From assembly GCA_017435305.1 (NCBI GenBank), contig JAFSFH010000002.1:1-64000 (forward strand): DNA of 64,000 bases, written 5' to 3'. Position numbers and translations under genes: made by a program. This document shows positions 15,767 to 25,600 of the stretch, piece by piece; position 1 is the stretch's first letter; the number at the start of each line of letters is the position of its first letter. Below the pieces are notes generated by a model. The model was not told the DNA's origin. It was given only the letters and a program-made list of their open reading frames with translations, and ran no database searches. Origin of the DNA: Clostridia bacterium (GTDB lineage: Bacteria; Bacillota_A; Clostridia; Oscillospirales; Acutalibacteraceae).

Positions 15767-16684
15767 ATGAATAAAGAAGAAAATTTTATTGAAGAATTGT
15801 TTGGAAAAACAGAAGAAACAGAGGTGTCAAAGCTTCAGATAACAGAAATCGTAAATATGGCTGTTGGTAGCGTTGTACCCAATCTCAAAAATCCGTATAA
15901 ATACCGTGAGGAAGATATGAAGCCGTTGGAAGACAGTATCCGTGAAAACGGTATCATACAGCCTCTTATGGTACGAAAGGATGATAAGGCTGATGTGTAT
16001 GAAATCATATCGGGTCACAGAAGATACCTTGCAGCAACAAGGCTTGAAATGACAGAGGTACCTGTGGTAGTGCTGTCAATCAGCAAAGAGGAAGCGGATA
16101 TTATCCTCGTTGACAGTAACCTGCACCGAGAGCATATTCTACACTCGGAGAAAGCCTTTGCATACAAGATGAAAATGGATGCCCTAAAAAAGCAAGGCAA
16201 ACGCACAGATTTAACTTCGGACCAAGTCGGACCGAAGTTATCTGCGGGTAAGGTTTCTGACACCGATAGTGCATCTCAGGTGAAAAGATATATTCGTCTG
16301 ACAAAGCTTATCCCTAAACTTCTTAATATGGTGGACGACAGTAAAATCTCTTTCTCTGTGGGCGTTGAACTTTCGTATCTCACAAAAACAGAGCAAACCG
16401 ATTTATTTAAATTTATTGAGAAAGAGCTTTGTACTCCTTCACTTTCACAAGCACAAAAGCTGAAAAAGTTATCTCAGGAAGGTACACTTAATTCAGAGGA
16501 AATTTCTTCCATTATGAAACAGCCGAAAGCTAATCAGGTGTTGACGGTTAAAATTCCCGAGGATAAAATCTGCAAATATTTGAAGTCTAATGCAACACAA
16601 AAGGAAAAAGAAGATTTTCTTGCAAAGGCTGTTGAGTATTACGGAAAGCATCTTATGAAACAGAAAGACCGAGGTGCGAGATAA
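15767..16684 (+). CDS. ParB/Spo0J-like partition protein
   Basis: This 305-residue protein has the ParB N-terminal CTPase domain (NPYKYREEDMKPLEDSIREN, then ISGHRRYLAA and NLHREH) and a central HTH region with VKRYIRLTKLIPKLL. No ParA is encoded beside it, as is common in mobilizable elements. It begins immediately at the relaxase stop, and its own stop overlaps the next start (TAATG). Confidence 0.88.
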   Translation: MNKEENFIEELFGKTEETEVSKLQITEIVNMAVGSVVPNLKNPYKYREEDMKPLEDSIRENGIIQPLMVRKDDKADVYEIISGHRRYLAATRLEMTEVPVVVLSISKEEADIILVDSNLHREHILHSEKAFAYKMKMDALKKQGKRTDLTSDQVGPKLSAGKVSDTDSASQVKRYIRLTKLIPKLLNMVDDSKISFSVGVELSYLTKTEQTDLFKFIEKELCTPSLSQAQKLKKLSQEGTLNSEEISSIMKQPKANQVLTVKIPEDKICKYLKSNATQKEKEDFLAKAVEYYGKHLMKQKDRGAR

Positions 16685-16920
16685 TGAAAAAGCTTAAAGA
16701 TTTTTATGGTATGATTGGTGATAACGAATATGTAATTGACGGTGTTCTTTACAAGGTTTCTTCCAAGTTCGCACCCGTGAATATTTCAAAGATTGAAAAC
16801 ACCATAAGCGACAAAGCACAAAAATATGTTGGCAGTGATTTTGCACATTTGACAAATGCCGATGATAGAAATACAATGAATGCAGAATATATATGTTTGA
16901 CTGCCGGGAAGGAGGACTAA
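16684..16920 (+). CDS. hypothetical small protein
   Basis: This 78-residue protein starts MKKLKDFYGMIGDNEYVIDGV and is not recognised. It has no membrane segment. Overlapping start and stop codons (TAATG on both sides) place it between parB and the recombinase in one translationally coupled operon, so it may assist excision or mobilisation. Confidence 0.7.
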   Translation: MKKLKDFYGMIGDNEYVIDGVLYKVSSKFAPVNISKIENTISDKAQKYVGSDFAHLTNADDRNTMNAEYICLTAGKED

Positions 16921-18623
16921 TGCAGTCTGAAGCAAACATCGGAATTACTGCTATCTACTGCCGACTGTCGAGAGATGACGGCACAGAGACAGAGAGTAAT
17001 TCAATCGGCAACCAAAAGAAAATGCTGACACAAAAGGCAAAGGAATTAGGTTTAACAAATACCAAGTATTATGTTGATGACGGCTTTACAGGTACAAACT
17101 TCAACAGACCTGCTTTTCAGGAGCTTCTTGACGATATTGAAATGGGATATATCTCAGTTGTTATCGTCAAAGACCTTTCCCGATTAGGCAGAGATTATGT
17201 TTCGGTTGGTCATTACACGGATAACTATTTCCCTGAGCATAATGTAAGGTTTATCGCTGTTAATGATATGGTTGACAGTGACGAGGGTGAGAATGAAATC
17301 GCACCTTTCAAGAATGTTATGAATGAAATGTATGCGAGAGATATTTCAAGAAAAGTACGCTCCGCACACAGAATCAGAGGAAATATGGGAGAGCCGTTAT
17401 CACAGCCACCTTACGGGTATATGAAAAGTCCTGAAAACAAGAAGAAGTGGATAATTGATACTGAAGCTGCAGAAGTAGTCAGGGACATCTACAGAATGTG
17501 TCTTGAGGGTATGGGTAATGAATCAATCGCAAGAGAACTGCAGAACAGACAAGTGCTTATCCCTATGGCTTATTGGCAAAGCAAAGGCCTGAACCGTGGC
17601 GGTAAGAAAACACAGCCTAACCCGTACAAGTGGTGTAAGACTACTGTTCAGAAAATCCTTTGTCAACAAGAATACTGTGGTGATGTTATCAACTTCAAGA
17701 CCTATTCCAAAAACTTCAAGAACAAAACCCGTATTGATAATCCAGTAGAGAATTGGAAAATATTCAGGGATGTTCATGAGCCTATCATAGACCGTGATAC
17801 TTGGGAAATGGTACAGAAGCACACAGCAAGAACAAAACGCAGAGCACCTAAGAAAGAAAATGCAAGAAAGCATATCTTCAGCGGACTTATACGTTGTGCA
17901 GACTGCGGGAGTAATATGAGCTATCATACAAACACCGTTAACAAGGATATTCACTATTTCAGTTGCAGTAATTATGTAAAGGATACCCGTGGAACCTGTC
18001 AGGCTCGACACTATATTCGTGCAGATGCTCTTGAACAGATAGTAGTCTTTGAACTTAAACGTCTTGCGAAAATGCTTCAACACGATGAAAAACATCTTGC
18101 AGAAATCCTTGAAAAGAAAACCCATAAGGATTTCTATGATGAGAAGAAACATCTTGAGGGTGAACTGCAAAAAGCAATAGTCCGTCAACAGACAGTTGCA
18201 AATTTATATGAGAAACTGTATGAGGACAATGCAACGGGTAAGGTTACAGATGAATGGTTTACTCATATGTCCCACAAGTATGAGGTTGAACGAGCAGAGC
18301 TGAAGGTCAAGATATTTAATCTGAGAGAACAGGTTGCAAATATGCAGACGGTTCAGCATAGCAAGGATATGTTTATCGGTGCAGTAAGAAAGTTCCTTGA
18401 TATGGACACAATCACGGCACCACTCATTCACGAGCTTATTGACCACATTGATGTTTATGAGGCAGAGGGCAAGGGTAAAAACAAGACACAGAGAGTTGTG
18501 ATTCACTACAACTTTGTAGGTTATCTTGAAATACCCGAAAACGATGAGCCTTGCTTCACAGCAGACACCCGTCAGGGAGTAGCAATAGGTTATATTGCAA
18601 AACCTACAGAAAAGTCCGCATAA
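16920..18623 (+). CDS. large serine recombinase
   Basis: This 567-residue protein has a resolvase domain (AIYCRLSRDDG with the catalytic Ser, VVIVKDLSRLGRDYV), the recombinase domain (QPPYGYMKSPENKKKW onward), a zinc ribbon (CADCGSNMSYH...CSNY...GTCQARH) and a coiled-coil C-terminus, the TnpX/DUF4368-like layout. It should integrate and excise the element. The gene ends about 100 bp from attR. ATG 16920 overlaps the previous stop; the upstream in-frame ATG lies inside that gene. Confidence 0.93.
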   Translation: MQSEANIGITAIYCRLSRDDGTETESNSIGNQKKMLTQKAKELGLTNTKYYVDDGFTGTNFNRPAFQELLDDIEMGYISVVIVKDLSRLGRDYVSVGHYTDNYFPEHNVRFIAVNDMVDSDEGENEIAPFKNVMNEMYARDISRKVRSAHRIRGNMGEPLSQPPYGYMKSPENKKKWIIDTEAAEVVRDIYRMCLEGMGNESIARELQNRQVLIPMAYWQSKGLNRGGKKTQPNPYKWCKTTVQKILCQQEYCGDVINFKTYSKNFKNKTRIDNPVENWKIFRDVHEPIIDRDTWEMVQKHTARTKRRAPKKENARKHIFSGLIRCADCGSNMSYHTNTVNKDIHYFSCSNYVKDTRGTCQARHYIRADALEQIVVFELKRLAKMLQHDEKHLAEILEKKTHKDFYDEKKHLEGELQKAIVRQQTVANLYEKLYEDNATGKVTDEWFTHMSHKYEVERAELKVKIFNLREQVANMQTVQHSKDMFIGAVRKFLDMDTITAPLIHELIDHIDVYEAEGKGKNKTQRVVIHYNFVGYLEIPENDEPCFTADTRQGVAIGYIAKPTEKSA

Positions 18624-18624
18624 C

Positions 18625-18657
18625 AAAAAAGTCGCACTCCGAAAGGAATGCGACGAT
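18625..18657 (+). terminator. hairpin after recombinase gene
   Basis: GTCGCACTCC pairs with GGAATGCGAC around GAAA. It lacks a good T run, so termination may be weak. Confidence 0.5.
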
Positions 18658-18724
18658 ACATAAAAAACTAATAAATTAAATACAAAACTCTATTTTAAGC
18701 AAAAAAATTGAGTATTCACAGGTC

Positions 18725-18747
18725 AAATCCCTTATGAATACTCACTA

Positions 18748-18751
<4 letters not shown>
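18725..18751. other. attR of mobilizable element
   Basis: The inverted arm (18725-18745) is followed by TA and TGGT (18748-18751), the last being the rc of the tRNA-Pro CCA end. Joined to attL, excision would restore the bases seen at 8931-8955. Confidence 0.85.
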
Positions 18752-18824
<73 letters not shown>

Positions 18825-19153
18825 ATATGGATTTGTTCACTTCCCAATGTGCGGACTCGTCCGCACACCGATCGATGAAAGCCTACTTATTATAGTATGC
18901 TCCCGTCGGTTTGTCAATGCTTTTTCGTCTTTTTTGCGGGGAAACGGGGAGGATTAAAAGAGAAAAGCATCCTTTACCGGCGGCGTGTTTCCTCGTCCTG
19001 CGCAATTGCAAATTTTGCCGAAAACAGAAAGGGATTGCAAAATGCGAGACGGCGTGGTATACTTATACTGGTATGCCTTGCGGCTACCAAAATTTTGAAT
19101 GAACATCGCTCTGCCCCGTTTGGGCCCATTAACGGAAAGGAAGCGTTTAAAGT
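18825..19153. other. intergenic region upstream of LCP gene
   Basis: No gene is seen. It holds the tRNA-Pro upstream region (minus strand) and the LCP promoter at 19035-19063. Confidence 0.5.
19035..19063 (+). promoter_or_regulatory. promoter of LCP gene
   Basis: TTGCAA (19035-19040) and TATACT (19058-19063) are 17 bp apart, about 90 bp before the LCP start. Confidence 0.7.
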
Positions 19154-20314
19154 ATGGTATGTAAAAAGTGTAAAAAGCGCATCAGAAAGGACGAGGTGTT
19201 CTGCCACCATTGCGGCGCACCCCAGACCGAGACGGTCAGCCTGGGCGCCATCAACGCCGCCCAGATGACCAAGAAAAAGCCCAAGCGCGGCAAAAAGGTG
19301 CTGACTGTCATCGGCATCATTCTGCTGGTGCTGGCGCTGTTGGCGTGCGGCCTGTACTACGGTATGCTCCACTTCCTGAACTCCAACCTGGACAAGGAGC
19401 CGGAGCTGAACCAGCATCAGGTGGACGTCAACCCCGATCTGCCTCCCAGCGGTGTCACCAACATCGCCCTGTTCGGTCTGGATAACCGATTCGACAAGAA
19501 CAACGGTCGCTCGGACGCCATCATCATCCTCAGCGTGGATTACGACCACAACAAGATCAAGCTGACCTCCATCGCCCGCGATACGCTGGTGTACGTGGAC
19601 GGCTATCCCAGCTATGAGAACAAGACCAAGATCACCCACGCCTTCTATTGGGGCGCGCTGAAGCCGGACACCTACGGCAGCGGCGCCCAGCTGGCGGTCA
19701 AGACGCTGAACCAGAACTTCGGTATGAACATCACCAAGTATATGTTCGTTAACTTCCACGAGTTCGCCGAGCTGATCGATCTGGTGGGCGGCGTAGACAT
19801 CGAGGTCAAGGAATACGAGCTGTATCAGCTGAACAAGCACATCCGCGGTATGGTGAACAAGAGCGGTCTGGACATTGACCAGATCAGCAGTGCCGGTATG
19901 CAGACTCTGTCCGGCGGTCAGGCGCTGGCCTATGCCCGCCTGCGTAAGGTGGACAGCGACGTGGTGCGCGGCAACCGTCAGAGAGCGGTGCTGGAGGCCG
20001 CCTTTAACAAGGTCAAGGAGATGCCGCTCACCAAGTACCCCGCGTTGGTGAAAAAGGCGCTGGGCGTGTGCAACACCAACCTGGATGCGGACGAGATCCT
20101 CAAGATGGCCAAGTGGGCGCTGTCCAACTCCCCTGAGTTTGTCAATATGTCCCTGCCGGATGAAAACGCCAGCCTGTACGCCAGAGGTAAAAACTGGAAC
20201 GACGGCAACGGCTGGGTGTATCGGATGGATATGAACTACGTGACCGCCTATTTGCACGACTTTATTTACGAAACCAATACCTGCGAGAATTTGACGCCGG
20301 TGCGCCCCAACTAA
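19154..20314 (+). CDS. LytR-CpsA-Psr family protein with zinc ribbon
   Basis: This 386-residue protein has an N-terminal zinc ribbon (CKKC...CHHC, residues 3-23), a basic segment, one transmembrane helix (about 48-70) and an extracytoplasmic LCP domain with GLDNR, RSDAIIILSVD, SIARDTLVYV and LAYARLRKVDSDVVRGNRQR. LCP enzymes transfer undecaprenyl-linked glycopolymers to peptidoglycan; the Arg and Asp residues bind the pyrophosphate. A cytoplasmic zinc ribbon in front of the helix is not part of the usual LCP layout. It lies 36 bp before the RnfD-like gene. Confidence 0.92.
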   Translation: MVCKKCKKRIRKDEVFCHHCGAPQTETVSLGAINAAQMTKKKPKRGKKVLTVIGIILLVLALLACGLYYGMLHFLNSNLDKEPELNQHQVDVNPDLPPSGVTNIALFGLDNRFDKNNGRSDAIIILSVDYDHNKIKLTSIARDTLVYVDGYPSYENKTKITHAFYWGALKPDTYGSGAQLAVKTLNQNFGMNITKYMFVNFHEFAELIDLVGGVDIEVKEYELYQLNKHIRGMVNKSGLDIDQISSAGMQTLSGGQALAYARLRKVDSDVVRGNRQRAVLEAAFNKVKEMPLTKYPALVKKALGVCNTNLDADEILKMAKWALSNSPEFVNMSLPDENASLYARGKNWNDGNGWVYRMDMNYVTAYLHDFIYETNTCENLTPVRPN

Positions 20315-20350
20315 CAGGGACGCCACCGCCGAGAGAGGAGGGCGCCGTCA

Positions 20351-21400
20351 ATGGATAAGGATACGGTGGTATCGCTGGACCTGCAGGACAGGGACAGAGC
20401 GCTGGACTGGCTGACGGCGCTGAGCCCGATCTGGCTGATGGGCATCATCTATTTCCGCTGGTGGGCGCTGTTCCTGCCGGTGGTTACGGCGGCGGGCTAT
20501 CTGGCGGCATCTTGGCTGCTGGGACGGCTGCGGGTGCTGGAGGTTAGCGTCCCCGCCGCCTGCTGTACCGGACTGCTGATCGCCCTGTGCCTGCCCTCCA
20601 CCACCCCCGTGTGGGTGGGTGCGTTGGCGGGTATGGCGGCGGCAGGGGTCACCGCCCTGCCGACCCTGCTGCGCCGCCGTTGGGCGGACGCCCCCGCGCT
20701 GCTTCACCCCGCGCTGGTGGGGTATCTGATGGTGCGGCTGATATTTCCGGCGGAGACCACCGCCTTTACAATGCCCGCTATGTGGGCGACGGATACGGTA
20801 TCCTCGGCGACGCCGCTGGCGGCGCTGAGCGAGCCGCTGACTGCAGAGGGTCTGCCCCGCCTGTTGATGGGGGTCTATCCCTCCGCCATCGGCGAGGGCT
20901 GTGTGCCTGTGATTTTGCTGGCGGCGCTGTATTTGCTGCTGCGCCGCCGTCTGCGGCTGATCGCGCCGGCGGCGATGCTGGGCGGCGTGACCCTGCTGTC
21001 CTGGATGGTGTGGGGCAACCCCCTGGGCGGTCTGTTGTCCGGCGGCGTGGTGCTGGGCGCTCTGCTGCTGGCGGACCGCGCCTTTGTGCCCGCCTCCTAC
21101 GGACCCCAGGCGCTGACCGGTCTGGTGGCCGCCGCCGTGACGGTGGTGCTGCGCGCCGTGACCGGCACAGACGGCACCGCCGTGGGGGTGCTGCTGGGCT
21201 GTGCGCTGTCGCCCTTTTATCCCGCTTTGCTGCGGTATAGCCGCCGCGCGGCTATATGGCTGTGGGCGCAGATCCGGCGGTACGCACCCGTGGTGTGGAG
21301 CTGGCTTTTGCGGCTGTTCGGTCGCCATATTCCCGCCGCTGCCCGTCGGGTTGCGGCGTGGGTCCGCGAGATTTTCGCAAAAACCGAAAATAAGTGTTGA
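20351..21400 (+). CDS. RnfD/NqrB-like membrane protein
   Basis: This 349-residue protein has about 8-10 membrane helices and DTVSSATPLAAL near residue 155, which matches the SxATPL site where RnfD/NqrB attach FMN covalently to Thr. LPSTTPVWVGALAGM is also family-like. Rnf/Nqr complexes couple electron flow to ion pumping, but no other rnf gene is near, so this is an orphan or works with subunits elsewhere. A basic C-terminal extension (about 295-349) is extra. GAGAGGAGG precedes the ATG. It may be co-transcribed with the LCP gene. Confidence 0.8.
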   Translation: MDKDTVVSLDLQDRDRALDWLTALSPIWLMGIIYFRWWALFLPVVTAAGYLAASWLLGRLRVLEVSVPAACCTGLLIALCLPSTTPVWVGALAGMAAAGVTALPTLLRRRWADAPALLHPALVGYLMVRLIFPAETTAFTMPAMWATDTVSSATPLAALSEPLTAEGLPRLLMGVYPSAIGEGCVPVILLAALYLLLRRRLRLIAPAAMLGGVTLLSWMVWGNPLGGLLSGGVVLGALLLADRAFVPASYGPQALTGLVAAAVTVVLRAVTGTDGTAVGVLLGCALSPFYPALLRYSRRAAIWLWAQIRRYAPVVWSWLLRLFGRHIPAAARRVAAWVREIFAKTENKC

Positions 21401-21426
21401 CAAACCCCCAGTATATACTATATAAT
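21397..21426 (+). promoter_or_regulatory. promoter of tRNA cluster
   Basis: TTGACA (21397-21402) and TATAAT (21421-21426) with 18-bp spacing precede tRNA-Met by 29 bp. Confidence 0.85.
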
Positions 21427-21455
21427 ATAGGTCGTTCCCGCTGGGGGCGTAACCC

Positions 21456-21532
21456 GGCTGTATAGCTCAGTTGGCTAGAGCATGCGGTTCATACCCGCAG
21501 TGTCAGTGGTTCGAATCCACTTACAGCCACCA
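21456..21532 (+). tRNA. tRNA-Met (CAT)
   Basis: Acceptor GGCTGTA/TACAGCC, D arm AGCTCAGTTGGCTAGAGC, anticodon stem TGCGG/CCGCA with loop TTCATAC, T arm GTGGTTCGAATCCAC and encoded CCA. The paired first acceptor base fits an elongator tRNA; an Ile2 tRNA with modified CAT is possible. Confidence 0.95.
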
Positions 21533-21571
21533 TTGTCCTCCCGATCCCTTGGGGTCGGGAGGACACACTAC

Positions 21572-21646
21572 GGCCCCTTCGTCTATCGGTTAGGACACAA
21601 GATTTTCATTCTTGCAAGAGCGGTTCGATTCCGCTAGGGGTCACCA
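21572..21646 (+). tRNA. tRNA-Glu (TTC)
   Basis: GGCCCCT pairs with AGGGGTC, anticodon loop TTTTCAT holds TTC, T arm GCGGTTCGATTCCGC, CCA encoded. Confidence 0.95.
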
Positions 21647-21649
21647 TAC

Positions 21650-21726
21650 GGGCACGTAGCTCAGCTGGTTAGAGCGCCTGCTTCACACGCAGGAGGTCGA
21701 TGGTTCGAGTCCATTCGCGCCCACCA
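21650..21726 (+). tRNA. tRNA-Val (CAC)
   Basis: D arm AGCTCAGCTGGTTAGAGC, anticodon stem CCTGC/GCAGG with loop TTCACAC (CAC), T arm ATGGTTCGAGTCCAT and CCA are intact. The acceptor GGGCACG/CGCGCCC has one A-C mismatch at the fifth pair. Copies of its 3' end recur downstream. Confidence 0.93.
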
Positions 21727-21765
21727 AAAAATGCAGCAGCACGTTTGTGCTGCTGCGTTTTTTAT
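21727..21765 (+). terminator. terminator of tRNA cluster
   Basis: ATGCAGCAGCAC pairs with GTGCTGCTGCG, followed by T6, directly after tRNA-Val. Confidence 0.88.
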
Positions 21766-21860
21766 TGGTTGCTCATTACTCGAACCATAGCAATCCCTGC
21801 GGGATTGCACGGGTTTTGCGTAGGTGACGCAGGATGACGCAAACGTTGGCGCAAAACCGT

Positions 21861-21886
21861 GGTTCAGAGTCCATTCGCGCCCACCA
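21861..21886 (+). other. tRNA-Val 3'-end fragment
   Basis: GGTTCAGAGTCCATTCGCGC followed by CCACCA repeats the tRNA-Val T arm and acceptor end with one inserted base. It is followed by a GAGACACCAC/GTGGTGTCTC terminator (21884-21928), just as a real tRNA end would be. Confidence 0.85.
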
Positions 21887-22003
21887 AACAAAAAGAGACA
21901 CCACATCGTGGTGTCTCTTTTTGTTTGGCGTCGTCCCAGGGGGAGAGCCTGCGAGTTTTGCGCACAGTCAACGAATATCGGCAAGAGTTCTGACCCGCAA
22001 AAT

Positions 22004-22580
22004 CTCGACGGAGTTCGCTTTTGCGAACTCCACGAGTCACATTCGCGCCCACCGTCTATGATCACATACAAGCTGTGCTTTCACCCCCTGTTTCTGCGTG
22101 CGTTTTCTCTCCCTCCGTCAAAAATCACAGATTTTTGCCACCTCCCTCGTCAGAGGGAGGCAGACAAGCTTATTCTACACAATACAGAAATGGTGCAAAA
22201 ACCTGCTTGTGCAAAACAAGCGCGACGTTTCCCGTTTTCGCTTTGCGAAACGGCGGTTGTCCAAACCGCCGAGGGAAACTCGACGGAGTTCGCCGTCAGG
22301 CGAACTCCACGAGTCACATTCGCGCCCACCGTCTATGATCACATACAAACTGTGCTTTCACCCCCTGTTTCTGCGTGCCTTTTCTCTCCCTCCGTCAAAA
22401 ATCACAGATTTTTGCCACCTCCCTCGTCAGAGGGAGGCAGACAAGCTTATTCTACACAATACAGAAATGGTGCAAAACCTGCTTCCGCAAAACAAGCGCG
22501 ACGTTTCCCGTTTTTGCTTTGCGAAACGGCGGTTGTTCAAACCGCCGAGGGAAACTCGACGGAGTTCGCTTTTGCGAACT
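22004..22580. repeat. tandem ~277-bp repeats with tRNA-Val 3' ends
   Basis: Two near-identical units and the start of a third (CTCGACGGAGTTCGC at 22004, 22279 and 22555) follow the tRNA-Val. Each full unit has the tRNA-Val 3' end ATTCGCGCCCACC (about 22040 and 22317), then GTCTATGATCACATACAA, a CTCCCTCCGTC...GAGGGAGGC palindrome (about 22108-22165 and 22386-22442) and a GCGAAACGGCGGTT segment. No credible ORF lies in the array. Confidence 0.85.
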
Positions 22581-22688
22581 CCAATAACCGGCACTATATT
22601 GACAAAATTTTTATCAACCCATCAGTAGAATGGCAGAAATTCCTATGTTATGATGAAAACAAGAATAATCCCTGAAGGAGGAATCTCT

Positions 22689-25600
22689 ATGCAAACGAAA
22701 CTGCGCAAAGCATTGGCGGTGTTGGCAACGCTGACCATGCTGTGCACTCTGCTGCCTTTGGGCGCTATGTCCGTGGCGGCAGCCGACGTAGACCTGCTGG
22801 TCAACGGCGATTTTGAGACCGGCAACGGCAACGGATGGACGCTTGAAAGCGGCACCTCCGTCTCCTCGTCCGACAAGCACGACGGTAGTTATGCCATCCA
22901 GACTACCAATACCAGCACCAAATATCAGCTGATGATGCGTCAGACCATTGAGGTCGCGGCCAACACCGATTACGTTTTCACCTTCTGGTATAAGTATGTG
23001 GGCTCCAACAGTGGCCCCTCCTTCTACGCCATAGTGAAGGATGGTAACGAGAGCGTCAACCTGAACGACGCCAACAGTCGTATATCCCCCTCTAACGGTA
23101 ACTGGACTCAGGTAAGCCACACCGTTAATTCCGGCGATTACACCTCCCTGACTCTGGTATTCCAAAACCGCACCGCCGGCGATGGCGGCACCTATTATTT
23201 TGACGATATTACCTTTGTGGGTCCCGAGCCGGTCGCCTCTGAGGAGCCGGAGAATCCCGTCCCTGAGGTAAAGGATAACCTGGTGGAGAACGGCAACTTC
23301 GAGACCGGCGATTTTACCGGCTGGGAGAAGCATCAGTCCACCTCCGTCTCCGCCGACGCCGCCTACACCGGCTATTACGGCGCTAAGTTGAGCGGTAACG
23401 GCGGCTGGGGCGGTATGCTCAACCAGTCGGTGCCCGTCGTTGCCGGCGGCAGCTATAAGGTTGCTATGTGGGTCAAGACCGTGTCCAACGGCGCCAACAT
23501 CCAGCTCAAGGACGGCGACGCCAACGGCGCCAAGCTGGGCAGCGAGTGGTTCACCGGTACCGAGTGGACCTATAAGACCTGGACGGTATCTCCCACCACC
23601 AACACCCTCTTCATTAACTTCTGCGGCGGCGGAAACGGCGTAGCCGAGACCGTCTACGTGGACGATATCACCGTCACCAAGGCGCCGCTCATCGACAACG
23701 GCGACTTCGAGACCGGTGACAAGACCGGCTGGTCCTGCAACAGCGGCACCGCCACCATCGTCACCGACGCCTACAGCGGCAACTATGCCCTGCAGATCTC
23801 CAACCCCGCTCAGTGGGGTGAGGCGGCGGTGCGCACCATCGGCGTCAAGCCCAACACCCAGTATGAGGTGGCGTTTAAGGCCAAGCGTGTGTCCGGCACC
23901 GGTGCCTTTAACCTGATCGTCTGCTCTCCCGTTTCTCCCTGGACCAAGTTCACCAAGATCTCCGGCCAGAACTGGATGGCGGCCAACGATGCCACCGACG
24001 CCAACGGCTGGGCTTCTTATAGCTGTGTTTACAACTCTGACGAGTTCACCCAGATGCTGCTGAAGTTCACCTCTGAGGTCGCTTCTGCCGGCTCCATCAT
24101 TCTGGATGACATCACCGTCACCGAGCTGAAGGAGCCCTCCTTCGACGGCTATCTGTACAACGGCGACTTTGAAACCGGCAAGACCAACCCCTGGACCACC
24201 TACCAGGGCACCGATGCTGCCGAGGATGCCGCCTGCAGCGGCGACTACGGTCTGTGCCTGCAGGGCAACGGCGGCTGGGGCGGTATGGCCTATCAGGACA
24301 TCGCCACCGTTCCCGGTGAGAACTATTACTTCTACGGCTATTTCAAGGCCAACGCCGCCGGCGTGAATATTCAGATTCTGGACCAGGCCACCAGCACCAA
24401 GCTGGCCTCCACCTGGTTCAACAAGACCAGCTGGAGCGTTGTGAAGCTGAAATTCGTGGCGAAGGGTACCACCACCCGCATCAATTTCTGCGGTGGCGGT
24501 ACCGGTACGGCGGAAAAGGTGTATGCGGACGATATGTTTATCGTCGCCGTCACCCCCCAGGGCTCCTCCTTTGACGGCTATATCTACAACGGCGACTTCG
24601 AGGCCGGTACCACCGTCAACTGGAGCACCCACCAACAGACCATCCTGTCCACCAAGGCCGCCTATGAAGGCGCTGCCGGCGTGATTATGAAGGGTACCGG
24701 CGGTTGGGGCGGCACTCTCAACCAGTCCTTTAACGTGGATATGGGCAACACCTACAAGCTGAGCTTCCGGTACAAGCCCATCTCCAACGGTCTGAACGTA
24801 CAGATTCTGGATGCGGATGACAGCAGCAAGCTTGCCAGCGACTATCTGAGCACCGCCAACGGCACCGACTGGATGCTGTATGAAAAGACCTTCAGCGTGG
24901 GCTACACCACCAAGGTCACCCTCAACTTCTGCGGCGGCGGCACCGGCTCCACCGAGGAGATGTACGTGGATAACGTCTCCATCGTCAACCTGGGCGGTGA
25001 GGAGAACGTCCGCAACCTGCTGACCCACAACGGCGGCGTCAGTGTCCGCGACCTGGCGGACGACAACCGCGGTCTGGCCTTCCGTTTCCATCTGGACGCC
25101 GACGGCGTGCAGGTCGCCAAACGAAATCAGTACGTGCTCGGTACGGGTTCTCTGGACCTGTACAAGAACCGTCAGCAGACCGCCACCCTGCTTCGTGCCG
25201 GTGCGGTGGTCACCAACAACGCCACCATCGGCGAGGACTACGACGCCCTCACTCTGGATAACGTCAATGGCACCAGTGTGGTGGACGTGAACGCCCGGTA
25301 CCTCATCGACCTGGAGGACGACTCCATGGGCTATGCGGTGCGCATTATCAGCATCCCCGACCACGCCACCGCCACCGAGATCTACGCCCGTCCCTATTAC
25401 GTCTATGACGTGGACGGCGAAGAGGTGGTCGTGTACGGCGCTCTGTCCCACGACAGCTACGACGGCGTTGCCGGTGAGCACAAGACCGTCAGCGTGCTGT
25501 CCGTCGGTAACGAGGATTCCGATGCGCTGGACATTCTGCCCTCTCTCTTTGAGAGCGCCGACTACGACAGCGTGGTGATCGGTAATCTGTATAACGATGC

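Noticed and set aside
22004..22580. Tandem units as a possible CRISPR array
   Set aside because: The period is about 277 bp with only two full copies, no short repeat-spacer pattern and no cas genes.
21824..22675. Open frames running through the tRNA-Val repeat array
   Set aside because: They repeat with the tandem units, have no ribosome sites and encode tRNA and palindromic-repeat sequence.
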